The notes: generated from the sequence alone by a model not told the origin. A stretch of 64,000 nt of DNA from Spongiibacter thalassae (GCF_012272835.1 NZ_JAAWWK010000003.1:310001-374000), one strand, 5' to 3'. Positions 18,522-26,484 are shown, counted from the stretch's first letter. Translations and numbers: made by a program.

Positions 18522-19511
18522 TCAGGGTTGTGCCGGTCGAGCGTGTGCCTCGAGCTGGGTCAGGCTGCCCAAAAATGCCACCAGGTCAGCGATTTCGCTA
18601 TTGCTGAGTTGCAGTTTGGTCACCAGTTTGTCCTTGTGTTTGGCGGGGCCGCCGCCCTCATTGTAAAAACGGATTACCGCTTCCAGACTCTCCAGTGAGC
18701 CATCGTGCATATAGGGGGCGCTTAGGCTCACATTGCGCAGCCCAGGGGTTTTGAAAGTGTGATTAAGGCTGGCATCGCCAATCACCGCACCGCGGCCCGG
18801 ATCGTCCCCGTCAATGCCCAGGCTGCGAAAACTGTCATCGGTAAAGTGGGCGCCGTCGTGGCATTTGGTGCAATTGGCCTTGCCCTTGAACAGCTCGAAA
18901 CCCCGTTTGGCCTCTGCGCTGAGAGCGTGCTTGTCCCCTTTGATATAACGATCGAAGGGTGTGTCGGTAACTTGCAGGCTGCGGACATAAGCCGCCAGGG
19001 CACTGGCGACACTGTCCTTGCTGAGTACCGGATCGCCAAACACCGCGATAAATTCCCGTCGGTAAAACGGGACTTCTATCAAACGGTTGCGCATTTCCAA
19101 CGCCTGCAGGTTCATTTCCTTTTTAGCAACGATCGGCATCATGACCTGTTCTTCCAGACTCATTGCGCGGCCGTCCCACATGAAGGCGCTGCCCCAGGCG
19201 AGGTTATAAAGACTTGGGGTGTGGCGATCGAGGGGCGCGCCATTAGCCCCCTCACTGAGTTTCAGGCCGTCACCAAAACCCAGGTCAGGGTTGTGACAGG
19301 AAGAGCAGGGCCGATTATTGTTCTCGGAGAGGCGAGGGTCGAAAAAGAGCGCTTTACCCAGCTCGATTTGGCGTTGGCTGGGCGCCTCGTCATCCGGATA
19401 TTCAATGTCAGTGGCATCCGGCAGCGGATAGGACCCGGCATAGCTGACCATCGTGGCCAGGCATAACGCTATAGCGACGGTCGTTCCAATCAAGCGGAAA
19501 ACGGCGTTCAT
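18522..19511 (-). CDS. Diheme cytochrome c peroxidase / MauG-family protein
   Basis: 329-residue periplasmic diheme protein with a signal peptide (1-25, ending SYAGS). Two heme c sites: CSSCH (69-73) and CTKCH (214-218), in the CcpA/MauG two-domain arrangement, with TPSLYNLAWGSAFMWDGRA between them and TPGLRNVSLSAPYMHDGSLESL late in the chain. CcpA reduces H2O2; MauG oxidises protein residues. The choice cannot be made from sequence alone. It is the first gene of the peroxidase-cupredoxin-P460-cyclase unit, and the promoter-like sequence lies just upstream. Confidence 0.9.
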   Translation of the reverse strand: MNAVFRLIGTTVAIALCLATMVSYAGSYPLPDATDIEYPDDEAPSQRQIELGKALFFDPRLSENNNRPCSSCHNPDLGFGDGLKLSEGANGAPLDRHTPSLYNLAWGSAFMWDGRAMSLEEQVMMPIVAKKEMNLQALEMRNRLIEVPFYRREFIAVFGDPVLSKDSVASALAAYVRSLQVTDTPFDRYIKGDKHALSAEAKRGFELFKGKANCTKCHDGAHFTDDSFRSLGIDGDDPGRGAVIGDASLNHTFKTPGLRNVSLSAPYMHDGSLESLEAVIRFYNEGGGPAKHKDKLVTKLQLSNSEIADLVAFLGSLTQLEAHARPAQP

Positions 19512-19573
19512 TACAGTCCTTTAGTACGCGTAAGTGGGGGTATGCATCGCATTGCTTCACGCTGCTGCGAGCT

Positions 19574-19602
19574 GGTATATGCTCCTATACCGTTGAGCTC
19601 AA
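19574..19602 (-). promoter_or_regulatory. Candidate promoter with inverted repeat for the peroxidase-P460-cyclase operon
   Basis: On the minus strand, TTGAGC (19597-19602) and TATACC (19574-19579) are 17 bases apart and could be -35 and -10 boxes about 60 bases before the peroxidase start. The -10 is one arm of a perfect inverted repeat, GGTATA/TATACC (19574-19579 and 19586-19591, 6-base spacer), which could be an operator. A second inverted repeat, CACTGT/ACAGTG (19610-19615 and 19628-19633), lies just upstream of the -35. No known regulator consensus was recognised. Confidence 0.35.
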
Positions 19603-19657
19603 GAGTAAACACTGTTCATTGCGCGCTACAGTGTGGATTCCACTTATCACATATTCG

Positions 19658-20344
19658 CTAAAATGCGGCGTTGGCAAAGGGCGGGGGGCTGGAAATTGAA
19701 ATCACCTTACCGTGAGTTGGGTGGGTGAAGGTCAGTCGACTGGCGTGGAGGCGCAGTCGCGAGGAGGCTTGTTGGGCTGGGGGATGGGCATAGAAGTCGC
19801 AGCCAAGAATGGGATGGCCGAGGGCGGCGCAGTGTACCCGCAGCTGGTGTGAGCGTCCCGTGTGTGGTGTAAGCAACAGGCGACTGTAGCTGGCCGAACG
19901 GTGAAGGGTACGAAAATGGGTTTGGGCGGGTTTGCCGTGATCAAAGCACACCTTTTGCAGGGGGCGGCGGGGCCAGTCACAAATCAGGGGTAGATCAATG
20001 CTACCGGCATCGGCGTTAACCAGACCAAAGACATCGGCGATATACTCCTTGTCCACTTCACGCCGTTCAAACTGCTGACTCAGCGCGCGGTGAGAGTCCT
20101 TGTTAAGGGCGATCAGCATCAGACCCGAGGTGGCCATATCCAGCCGATGAACAATTTTCGCTTCCGGTTGAACCTCTTGCAGGCGACTGATGGCGCTGTC
20201 CTGATTGGCGGGGTGGCGACCGGGAACTGACAACAAACCACTGGGTTTATCGATCACCAATAACTCCGAATCCTGATAGTGGATGCCGATAACACCCGTG
20301 CAGGGAGGCACAATAAAGTCGCGTGATGTCTCGTCGGGGGGCAT
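19658..20344 (-). CDS. RluA-family pseudouridine synthase
   Basis: Converts uridine to pseudouridine in rRNA and/or tRNA. 228 residues, close to E. coli RluA (219), without an S4 domain. The catalytic Asp is in HRLDMATSGLM and other family blocks are VIDKPSGLLSVPG and LLTPHTGRSHQLRVHC. ATG 20344 is chosen because it directly precedes the conserved domain; the frame is open 73 codons further upstream but that part overlaps the divergent methyltransferase gene and looks non-coding. The specific target (23S U746/tRNA U32 for RluA) is inferred from length and lack of S4 only. Confidence 0.88.
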   Translation of the reverse strand: MPPDETSRDFIVPPCTGVIGIHYQDSELLVIDKPSGLLSVPGRHPANQDSAISRLQEVQPEAKIVHRLDMATSGLMLIALNKDSHRALSQQFERREVDKEYIADVFGLVNADAGSIDLPLICDWPRRPLQKVCFDHGKPAQTHFRTLHRSASYSRLLLTPHTGRSHQLRVHCAALGHPILGCDFYAHPPAQQASSRLRLHASRLTFTHPTHGKVISISSPPPFANAAF

Positions 20345-20434
20345 GGCGGAGTCGGCGGCCTGATTGATCGGTCGTGGGTATGTGGGGTGGTATTGTATAT
20401 TGCCCGTTATTAATAGAGGAAATATTAAAACCCT

Positions 20435-21133
20435 ATGTTGCACAAGAAATCTCAGGTAGTCGAAGAGGGTACGGAGCAACCACTGCGCGATTTGAGTGAC
20501 CGGCTTGCGCAGTATCTGCCCTATGCCGAGCTGGCCGCTACACCCTTGCCTTTGGCGCCACAAATGTCGCTGATGCTATTGGACAGCAGCTATCCCCAGC
20601 ACCTTCTGAACCAGGAGCAAATCCGTGTGGTAATGGATTACCCGGCGTATTGGTGCTTTTGCTGGGCTAGCGGGCAGGTGATGGCCAAGTATATTCTGCA
20701 AAACCCCACCATGTTCGCTGGCAAGCGGGTCATTGATTTTGGCTGTGGCTCAGCAGTGGCGGGTATCGCTGCGGCGATGGCCGGGGCGGCCGAGGTGGTG
20801 GCCTGTGACCTCGACGCCGACGCATTGGCCGTGAGTCGTATTAATGCAGAACTGAACGGGGTCGAACTGGAGTATAGCGGCGATTTTTTTGCCGATGACC
20901 AGCAGTACGACATTATCCTTGTCGCCGATGTGCTCTATGACAAGGCAAACCTGCCGTTACTGGCGCTATTTTTGCAGCGTGCAAAGCAAGTGTTGGTCGC
21001 TGATTCCCGCGTGCGGGATTTTTCCGTGGATCACTACCGGCACATCGGCTTTGAACGGGCGACGACGATTCCAGACTTGGCAGAATCCGACGAATTTTCA
21101 CGGGTTAACCTGTATCTCGGGGAGCGCCCCTGA
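20435..21133 (+). CDS. Class I SAM-dependent methyltransferase (ETFB-lysine methyltransferase-like)
   Basis: 232-residue cytosolic methyltransferase. The SAM-binding motif I is VIDFGCGSAVAGIAAA (about 100-115), followed by the acidic strand end VACDLDADAL and the post-II region ILVADVLYDK. The WPSG-like segment YWCFCWASGQVMAKYIL and overall length match the nicotinamide N-methyltransferase-like/ETFBKMT group, whose members modify lysines of proteins. An AGAGGA lies 14 bases before the ATG, a rather long spacing. The 90-base gap to the pseudouridine synthase must hold both promoters. The last 29 bases overlap the end of the convergent LysR gene. Confidence 0.8.
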   Translation: MLHKKSQVVEEGTEQPLRDLSDRLAQYLPYAELAATPLPLAPQMSLMLLDSSYPQHLLNQEQIRVVMDYPAYWCFCWASGQVMAKYILQNPTMFAGKRVIDFGCGSAVAGIAAAMAGAAEVVACDLDADALAVSRINAELNGVELEYSGDFFADDQQYDIILVADVLYDKANLPLLALFLQRAKQVLVADSRVRDFSVDHYRHIGFERATTIPDLAESDEFSRVNLYLGERP

Positions 21134-22031
21134 TTGGCGTGTGCAGGGTATCGAGAAAGGCCTTGCTGAGTGGATTCAGGTGTTTTGCCCGCGGGTAGAC
21201 GCTGCACCAGGATCGACGTATTGGAAAACCGTGGACATTCAGCGTACTGAGTTGTTGCGCAAGCCCGCTGTCGCGAATGATGTCTGTGGGCAGGATTGAC
21301 CAGTTTTCGCTGCCGGGCAGTGCATGACAGATCAGCCGATTGCTACCCAGTTGCTGGTAGCGGGGGATTACCACACTGTTCTGCCGGCAGTATTCATCGG
21401 TAATTTGACGGGTGCCGGAACCGGGCTCCCGCAACAACATGGGGTATGAAAGCAAATCCTGCAGGCGCAAACCGGTCTGTGTACATAGGGGATGGTTTCG
21501 GTCGATGACGACTTCGAGGGTGTGTTCGGCAAAGGGCGTGTATTGCAAACTTTGGTCACTGGGCACTTTTGTCATAACAGCGAGGTCGTCGAGATTGTCC
21601 CGCAGTCGGCTTAGCAGGTCATCGTGGTTGCCGACGTGTACCGCCATGTCGACCCCGGGGTGATGCTGGCAAAAGTGCTGGAGTTTTTGGCCCATTAAAC
21701 GTTCTGCGCTGGTCTCTACGGCGATATTCAAACGGCCCTGCAGCTGCCCGTGAAGGTCAGTCAACTCAATTTCAAGATGAACGAGGCGTTGTTGTAGCTC
21801 CCTTGCGGCGCGCAGCATCAATTCTCCGGCGCTGGTTAAAAACAGCTGACGCCCGATATAGTCAAATAACGCCTGACCGACAAGTTCTTCCAGGCTGCGA
21901 ATCTGGGCGCTGACCGCGGGTTGGGTAAGGGCGAGGTGCTCGGCGGCCCTGGAATAGCTGCGGTGCTGGCACACGGCGAGGAACACCGTTATTTGGCGGA
22001 GGGTCAAGCGGTTTAGAAAACTGATCTGCAT
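21105..22031 (-). CDS. LysR-family regulator of pyruvate carboxylase genes
   Basis: 308-residue LysR protein: N-terminal winged helix (about 5-65, with SYSRAAEHLALTQPAVSAQIRSLEE) and an effector domain (about 90-300). Divergent from pycA with 177 bases between. The same LysR-pycA-pycB arrangement occurs in Pseudomonas, so control of pyruvate carboxylase (anaplerosis) is likely. An inverted repeat ATAAG-N6-CTTAT in the shared intergenic region is a candidate operator. Effector unknown. Confidence 0.92.
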   Translation of the reverse strand: MQISFLNRLTLRQITVFLAVCQHRSYSRAAEHLALTQPAVSAQIRSLEELVGQALFDYIGRQLFLTSAGELMLRAARELQQRLVHLEIELTDLHGQLQGRLNIAVETSAERLMGQKLQHFCQHHPGVDMAVHVGNHDDLLSRLRDNLDDLAVMTKVPSDQSLQYTPFAEHTLEVVIDRNHPLCTQTGLRLQDLLSYPMLLREPGSGTRQITDEYCRQNSVVIPRYQQLGSNRLICHALPGSENWSILPTDIIRDSGLAQQLSTLNVHGFPIRRSWCSVYPRAKHLNPLSKAFLDTLHTPIRGAPRDTG

Positions 22032-22077
22032 GTTTGCCCTGAACTTTGCCGCGTTTCCCCGTCGATCTTTGTCAACT

Positions 22078-22093
22078 ATAAGCTATATCTTAT
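22078..22093. promoter_or_regulatory. Candidate LysR operator between lysR and pycA
   Basis: Perfect inverted repeat ATAAG/CTTAT with a 6-base spacer (22078-22082 and 22089-22093), 47 bases from the LysR start and about 115 bases before pycA. LysR proteins typically bind interrupted palindromes of about this size near their own promoter. The flanking sequence is AT-rich. No other symmetric element was seen in this gap. Confidence 0.4.
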
Positions 22094-22208
22094 GTAGCCT
22101 GCGAGAAATATTAATTTTTTATACGCTAAAAAGTGGGCTATCTTTTGGCGATCGAAACAGGATTCGCTGCCAACCCTATACGGCAATCTGATAGCGGGGA
22201 AGAGTACG

Positions 22209-23624
22209 ATGCTAAGCAAAATTCTAATCGCCAATCGCGGTGAAATCGCGGTGCGCATTGTCCGCGCCTGCGCGGAAATGGGCATTCGCTCGGCGGCGAT
22301 TTATACCGAGGCAGACCGCTTTTCGCTCCATGTAAAACGGGCTGACGAGGCCTATAACGTGGGCGCCGACCCGCTGGAGGGTTATCTCAACCCCCGCAAA
22401 CTCGTCGCCCTGGCGGTGGAAACCGGGTGTGACGGCCTGCACCCCGGTTACGGCTTTTTATCGGAAAATGCCGAACTGGCTGAAATCTGCGCGCAGCGGG
22501 GCGTCACCTTTATTGGTCCCAGTGCCGAGGTCATTCGTCGCATGGGCGACAAGACCGAAGCCCGTCGAGCAATGGTTGCCGCCGGAGTACCGGTCACACC
22601 GGGGACCGAGGATAATTTGTCCGGTGTGGACGAGGCGGTGGCGGTAGCCGCCGATATCGGCTATCCAATAATGCTCAAGGCGACTTCCGGGGGAGGTGGG
22701 CGCGGAATACGTCGTTGCGACAACGAAGCCGATCTGCGTCGTCAGTTCGACCGAGTCGTTTCCGAGGCAACCAAGGCCTTTGGGCGCGCTGACGTTTTCC
22801 TGGAAAAATGCATAGTCAATCCTCGACATATCGAGGCGCAGATTCTGGCGGACAGCCAGGGCAATGTCATCCACCTTTATGAACGGGATTGCTCGATTCA
22901 GCGCCGTAACCAGAAGCTTATTGAGATCGCCCCGTCGCCCCAGTTAACCCCGGAACAGCGCAATTATATCGGTGAGCTGGCAGTGCGCGCGGCGACCGCT
23001 GTAGGTTACGAAAACGCCGGCACGGTGGAGTTTTTGCTGGCGGACAATCAGATTTATTTTATGGAGATGAATACCCGCGTTCAGGTCGAGCACACGATAA
23101 CCGAGCAAATCACCGGGGTAGATATTGTCCGTGAGCAGATTCGTATTGCTTCAGGCCTGCCGCTGGGCTATCGCCAGGAAGACATCAGCTTTCGTGGTTA
23201 CGCCCTGCAATTCAGGGTGAATGCAGAGGATCCGAAAAACGACTTCTTGCCGAGTTTCGGCAAAATCAGCCGTTACTATGCGCCGGGTGGACCCGGGGTG
23301 AGAACCGACACTGCCATTTACACGGGCTACAACATACCCCCGTATTACGATTCAATGTGCCTGAAGCTGATTGTGTGGGGGCTGACCTGGGAGGAAACCC
23401 TTAATCGCGGTGCACGGGCGCTGAACGATATGCGCCTGCAAGGGGTTAAAACCACGGCCCCCTATTATCAGCAGATTCTCAAACACCCGGATTTTCGCGC
23501 GGCGACCTTCGACACCAGTTTCGTTGAGAGCCATCCGGAGTTAACTCATTACTCCGACAAAAACCGCCCGGAAGAAGTAGCGCTGGCGGTTGCGGTCGCG
23601 ATTGCCGCCCATGCGGGACTGTAG
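22209..23624 (+). CDS. pycA: Pyruvate carboxylase subunit A (biotin carboxylase)
   Basis: ATP-dependent carboxylation of biotin, the first half-reaction of oxaloacetate formation from pyruvate. 471 residues: N-terminal biotin-carboxylase domain (ILIANRGEIAVRIVRAC at 6-22), ATP-grasp with glycine-rich loop ATSGGGGRGIR, the catalytic region EMNTRVQVEHTITE (about 287-300) and the C-terminal domain. It could also be read as acetyl-CoA carboxylase AccC, but the neighbour pycB and the LysR context favour pyruvate carboxylase. GGGGAAGAG lies just before the ATG. pycB follows after 57 bases. Confidence 0.93.
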   Translation: MLSKILIANRGEIAVRIVRACAEMGIRSAAIYTEADRFSLHVKRADEAYNVGADPLEGYLNPRKLVALAVETGCDGLHPGYGFLSENAELAEICAQRGVTFIGPSAEVIRRMGDKTEARRAMVAAGVPVTPGTEDNLSGVDEAVAVAADIGYPIMLKATSGGGGRGIRRCDNEADLRRQFDRVVSEATKAFGRADVFLEKCIVNPRHIEAQILADSQGNVIHLYERDCSIQRRNQKLIEIAPSPQLTPEQRNYIGELAVRAATAVGYENAGTVEFLLADNQIYFMEMNTRVQVEHTITEQITGVDIVREQIRIASGLPLGYRQEDISFRGYALQFRVNAEDPKNDFLPSFGKISRYYAPGGPGVRTDTAIYTGYNIPPYYDSMCLKLIVWGLTWEETLNRGARALNDMRLQGVKTTAPYYQQILKHPDFRAATFDTSFVESHPELTHYSDKNRPEEVALAVAVAIAAHAGL

Positions 23625-23681
23625 TCTGCCAAACACAACTTATTTACTTACTCGATGCCGACGGATCAACAAGGATTTACC

Positions 23682-25499
23682 ATGACGACGCCAACGCCTA
23701 AACCTGTACTGATCACGGATGTAACCCTGCGCGACGGACACCAGTCACTGATCGCCACACGACTGCGTACCGAAGACATGCTGCCGCTTTGTTCGGAGTT
23801 GGACGCGGTGGGGTTTTGGTCACTGGAAGTGTGGGGCGGCGCCACCTTCGATGCCTGTGTCCGTTTTCTGAAGGAAGACCCCTGGGAGCGACTCCGGCAA
23901 CTCCGCGCAGCCCTGCCCAATACCCCATTGCAAATGCTGCTGCGTGGTCAGAATCTGCTCGGTTACCGGCACTACGCCGACGATGTGGTCGAGGCCTTTG
24001 TTGAGAAGTCGGCAGAATACGGCATGGATATATTCCGTGTCTTCGATGCCATGAACGATGTGCGCAATTTGCAAACGGCCATCGCGGCGGTGAAAAAAGC
24101 AGGAAAGCACGCACAGGGCACCATTTGCTACACGACCAGCCCGGTGCACAACACTGAAGTCTTCGTGCAGCAGGCACGGGATATGGTGAATATGGGTATC
24201 GACTCCATCGCCATCAAGGATATGGCCGGCTTGCTAACGCCCACGGCGACCGCAGAACTGGTGTCAGCCCTAAAGGCGGAATTCGATATTCCCCTGGCCT
24301 TGCACTCACATATGACATCGGGCCTGGCGGGTTTGTGTCAACTTAAGGCGGTGGAAGCCGGTGTGGATATTATCGATACCGCGATGTCGGCGTTTGCCAA
24401 CGGCACCAGCCATCCGGCGACGGAAACCATGGTTGCAGGATTCAAGGGCACCGCCCATGACACTGGTCTGGACTTGCCCGCCTTGCAGGAGATCGCGAAA
24501 AAGCTGTGGGCCGTGCGTAAAAAATACCACCAGTTTGAAAGCGAATTCACCCGCGAAGATGTCAGCGTACAGATCAATCAAGTGCCCGGCGGGATGATGT
24601 CAAACCTCGCCAATCAGTTGAAAGAGCAGGGCGCTCTGGGGCGAATTGGCGAGGTGTTCAACGAAATACCCCGTGTACGGCAAGACCTGGGCTACCCGCC
24701 GCTGGTCACCCCGACCTCACAAATTGTCGGCACCCAGGCGGTAATGAATATTCTCGCCGACAAGCGCTATACCACCATCACCAATGAAGTGAAGCGTTAT
24801 CTTCAAGGTCATTACGGGGCGGCTCTGGGCAAGGTCAATGAAGAACTGCGGGCAAAGGCCATCGGCAACGAAACCTTGATCGATGTGCGTCCCGCCGACT
24901 TGCTTCCCGCTGAAATGGGCAGGTTGCGCGCTGAAATAGGCGACCTGGCTGAGCAGGATCACGACGTCCTCACCTATGCCATGTTCCCGGATATAGGTCG
25001 CAGCTTTCTCCAGCAGCGCCGCGATGGCAGTTTGCAGCCGGAAGAACTGGAAGCCGCAGGCGCCGGCAGCCGCCCTGTAAGTGAGGGAGGGGTGCCGACT
25101 GAATTTGTTATCGATGTGCACGGCGAAAGCTATCAGGTAGCAATAACCGGTGTTGGGATTAAAGGAAAGGGTAAACGACACGTTTACATGACCCTGGATG
25201 GCATGCCCGAGGAGGTGGTATTTGAAGCCCTGAATGAATTCCAGTCCGGCGGTGGCAGTGGTCGCAAGCAGGCCAACAAGCCGGGGCATGTCACTACAAA
25301 TATGCCGGGCAATATTGTCGAGGTACTTGTGGCTCAGGGCGACGCGGTGACAGCCGGGCAGCCCGTACTGGTGACCGAAGCAATGAAGATGGAAGCCGAG
25401 GTACAAGCACCTGTTTCCGGCACCGTCACCGATATCCATGTCAGCAAAGGGGACAGGGTAACCCCAGGTGAGGTACTAATTGAAATAGATGAAGTCTAG
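23682..25499 (+). CDS. pycB: Pyruvate carboxylase subunit B / oxaloacetate decarboxylase alpha type
   Basis: Transfers CO2 from carboxybiotin to pyruvate. 605 residues: HMGL-like carboxyltransferase barrel (about 8-270, starting TDVTLRDGHQSL, with metal and Lys motif AIKDMAGLL), a conserved carboxylase domain (about 295-460), an Ala/Gly-rich linker and a biotinyl domain whose EAMKMEAE holds the biotin attachment Lys569. ATG 23682 has AAGGA 6 bases upstream; an ATG 27 bases earlier is less likely. It makes a two-subunit alpha4beta4-type enzyme with PycA, as in Pseudomonas. No oadB/oadG sodium-pump genes are nearby, which argues against oxaloacetate decarboxylase. Confidence 0.92.
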   Translation: MTTPTPKPVLITDVTLRDGHQSLIATRLRTEDMLPLCSELDAVGFWSLEVWGGATFDACVRFLKEDPWERLRQLRAALPNTPLQMLLRGQNLLGYRHYADDVVEAFVEKSAEYGMDIFRVFDAMNDVRNLQTAIAAVKKAGKHAQGTICYTTSPVHNTEVFVQQARDMVNMGIDSIAIKDMAGLLTPTATAELVSALKAEFDIPLALHSHMTSGLAGLCQLKAVEAGVDIIDTAMSAFANGTSHPATETMVAGFKGTAHDTGLDLPALQEIAKKLWAVRKKYHQFESEFTREDVSVQINQVPGGMMSNLANQLKEQGALGRIGEVFNEIPRVRQDLGYPPLVTPTSQIVGTQAVMNILADKRYTTITNEVKRYLQGHYGAALGKVNEELRAKAIGNETLIDVRPADLLPAEMGRLRAEIGDLAEQDHDVLTYAMFPDIGRSFLQQRRDGSLQPEELEAAGAGSRPVSEGGVPTEFVIDVHGESYQVAITGVGIKGKGKRHVYMTLDGMPEEVVFEALNEFQSGGGSGRKQANKPGHVTTNMPGNIVEVLVAQGDAVTAGQPVLVTEAMKMEAEVQAPVSGTVTDIHVSKGDRVTPGEVLIEIDEV

Positions 25500-25507
25500 A
25501 AAAGAGC

Positions 25508-25536
25508 TTGCACTTGATAATGAGAATGATTACTAT
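25508..25536 (+). promoter_or_regulatory. Fur box overlapping a sigma-70 promoter
   Basis: TTGCAC (25508-25513) and TACTAT (25531-25536) are separated by exactly 17 bases and form a plausible -35/-10 pair. The 19-base stretch 25516-25534 matches the classical Fur consensus (GATAATGATAATCATTATC) at 15 of 19 positions by my count and fills the spacer and -10 region, the arrangement expected for Fur repression. The only gene-like element directly downstream is the short structured transcript ending at 25646. Confidence 0.72.
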
Positions 25537-25542
25537 TTGCTT

Positions 25543-25646
25543 CAAGTTGCAGGGGCGGATGGCAGCCCCCTCTCTCTGACGTGTCTGCCCGCTGCAACTT
25601 ATCTCTCCGTATTAGCCCCGGTGCATGATTGCGCCGGGGTTTTTTT
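25543..25646 (+). ncRNA. Candidate iron-responsive small RNA (RyhB/PrrF-like role)
   Basis: Predicted transcript of about 104 nt, from 7 bases after the -10 to the end of the terminator T-run. It opens with a stem of 16 base pairs and one bulge: 25544-25552 pairs with 25592-25600, and 25553-25559 pairs with 25584-25590. The loop 25560-25583 and the linker 25601-25614 carry exposed pyrimidine tracts (CCCCCUCUCUCUG and AUCUCUCC) that could pair with Shine-Dalgarno sequences. An intrinsic terminator follows. There is no credible start codon and ORF inside. Fur-repressed sRNAs of about this size (RyhB, PrrF, NrrF) shut down iron-using genes in low iron; I do not recognise sequence identity to any of them, so this is a role analogy. 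Confidence 0.62.
25616..25646 (+). terminator. Intrinsic terminator of sRNA candidate / pycAB
   Basis: A 9-base-pair GC-rich stem (25616-25624 with 25631-25639, one G-U pair) and a 6-base loop are followed by seven T (25640-25646). It would end the sRNA and also any read-through from pycB, 120 bases upstream. Confidence 0.88.
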
Positions 25647-25718
25647 ATGGCCAGCGCAAGAGATTCCCGCGTGAAGCGGCCTCTTTTGCACGCGAGGAGT
25701 GCGGGAATAAACAGAAAG

Positions 25719-25795
25719 TGGTGCCCCGGACAGGATTCGAACCTGTGACCTGCCCCTTAGGAGGGGGCCGCGCTATCCAGCTGTGCCACCGGGGC
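25719..25795 (-). tRNA. tRNA-Arg (anticodon CCU)
   Basis: 77 bases including an encoded 3' CCA. All four stems fold: acceptor GCCCCGG/CCGGGGC, anticodon stem GCCCC/GGGGC with loop CUCCUAA, so the anticodon is CCU (reads AGG), and the T-arm with GTTCGAATC. It follows gpt on the same strand but has its own promoter-like sequence upstream. Confidence 0.96.
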
Positions 25796-25824
25796 ATATC
25801 GAGGTGGGCGTTACAAAGCGCAAA

Positions 25825-25853
25825 ATTCTATAGGGAATAGGGCGCTGAGGCAA
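25825..25853 (-). promoter_or_regulatory. Candidate tRNA-Arg promoter
   Basis: On the minus strand, TTGCCT (25848-25853) and TAGAAT (25825-25830) are 17 bases apart, which would place the start near 25818, about 23 bases before the tRNA. The -35 box lies at the very end of the gpt region. The -10 differs from consensus at one position. Confidence 0.45.
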
Positions 25854-25855
25854 AA

Positions 25856-26320
25856 CTACTTGATCAGGGGTTCGCTGTAGCTGGGTTCAATGTCCCAAGG
25901 GAAGTGAACCCAGGTGTCCTGGGCGAATTCCCGAATAAAATGCTGGGCCAGGTGTTTGGCCTTGGGTTTGGCGTAGATGGTGACAAAGGTCGCTTTGGGC
26001 AACAGGTCCCGAGCGATTTTTGCGGTGCCGCCGGTATCGACCAGGTCATCGACAAGAAGGTAGCCATCGCCATCCCCCTCGACGGTTTTTAAAATATTTA
26101 CCTCGCCTTGTTGGTCGTGGTCGTAGCTGGCGATACACAGGGTGTCTACCACTCGAAGGTTGAGTTCCCGTGCCAGAATCGCGCCGGGCACCAGCCCGCC
26201 GCGAGCAATACTGATGATGCCCTTCCAGGGGGTATCCAGCAGCTGTCGGGCGAGATTGCGTGTGTCACGATGAAGTTCATCCCAGCCAAGATAATAAACG
26301 GGCATCGATGAATCGGGCAT
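25856..26320 (-). CDS. gpt: Xanthine(-guanine) phosphoribosyltransferase
   Basis: Purine salvage: attaches phosphoribose from PRPP to xanthine, guanine and possibly hypoxanthine. 154 residues against 152 in E. coli Gpt, with matching blocks along its length: WKGIISIARGGLVPGA, CIASYDHD and the PRPP-binding loop LLVDDLVDTGGTA (about 90-102), plus a late QDTWVHFPWD. ATG 26320 is preceded by AGGA at good spacing; an in-frame ATG five codons later is an alternative. Nothing suggests co-transcription with the upstream gene. Confidence 0.95.
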   Translation of the reverse strand: MPDSSMPVYYLGWDELHRDTRNLARQLLDTPWKGIISIARGGLVPGAILARELNLRVVDTLCIASYDHDQQGEVNILKTVEGDGDGYLLVDDLVDTGGTAKIARDLLPKATFVTIYAKPKAKHLAQHFIREFAQDTWVHFPWDIEPSYSEPLIK

Positions 26321-26484
26321 GGGTAGGTCCTATTGAGAAGTGTCTGGGAAAATTCAGGGGGATTTTGACCGATGTCCTTGGCTGGGGCAAGGTAAAGTCC
26401 GGGTATAAGAGCACGGGGGTTGCAGGGGAGTCAGTCAAAAAAATAACGCTTCCCCTTTGGGGTTTTGTTATATTGCACCAAAGT

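Noticed and set aside
20345-20563. N-terminal extension of the RluA-family synthase
   Set aside because: Overlaps the divergent methyltransferase gene and is not conserved-looking; the family fold begins after ATG 20344.
25489-25674. 61-codon plus-strand frame across the Fur box and terminator
   Set aside because: Starts inside the end of pycB, runs through the promoter, sRNA stem and terminator, and has no ribosome site or domain.
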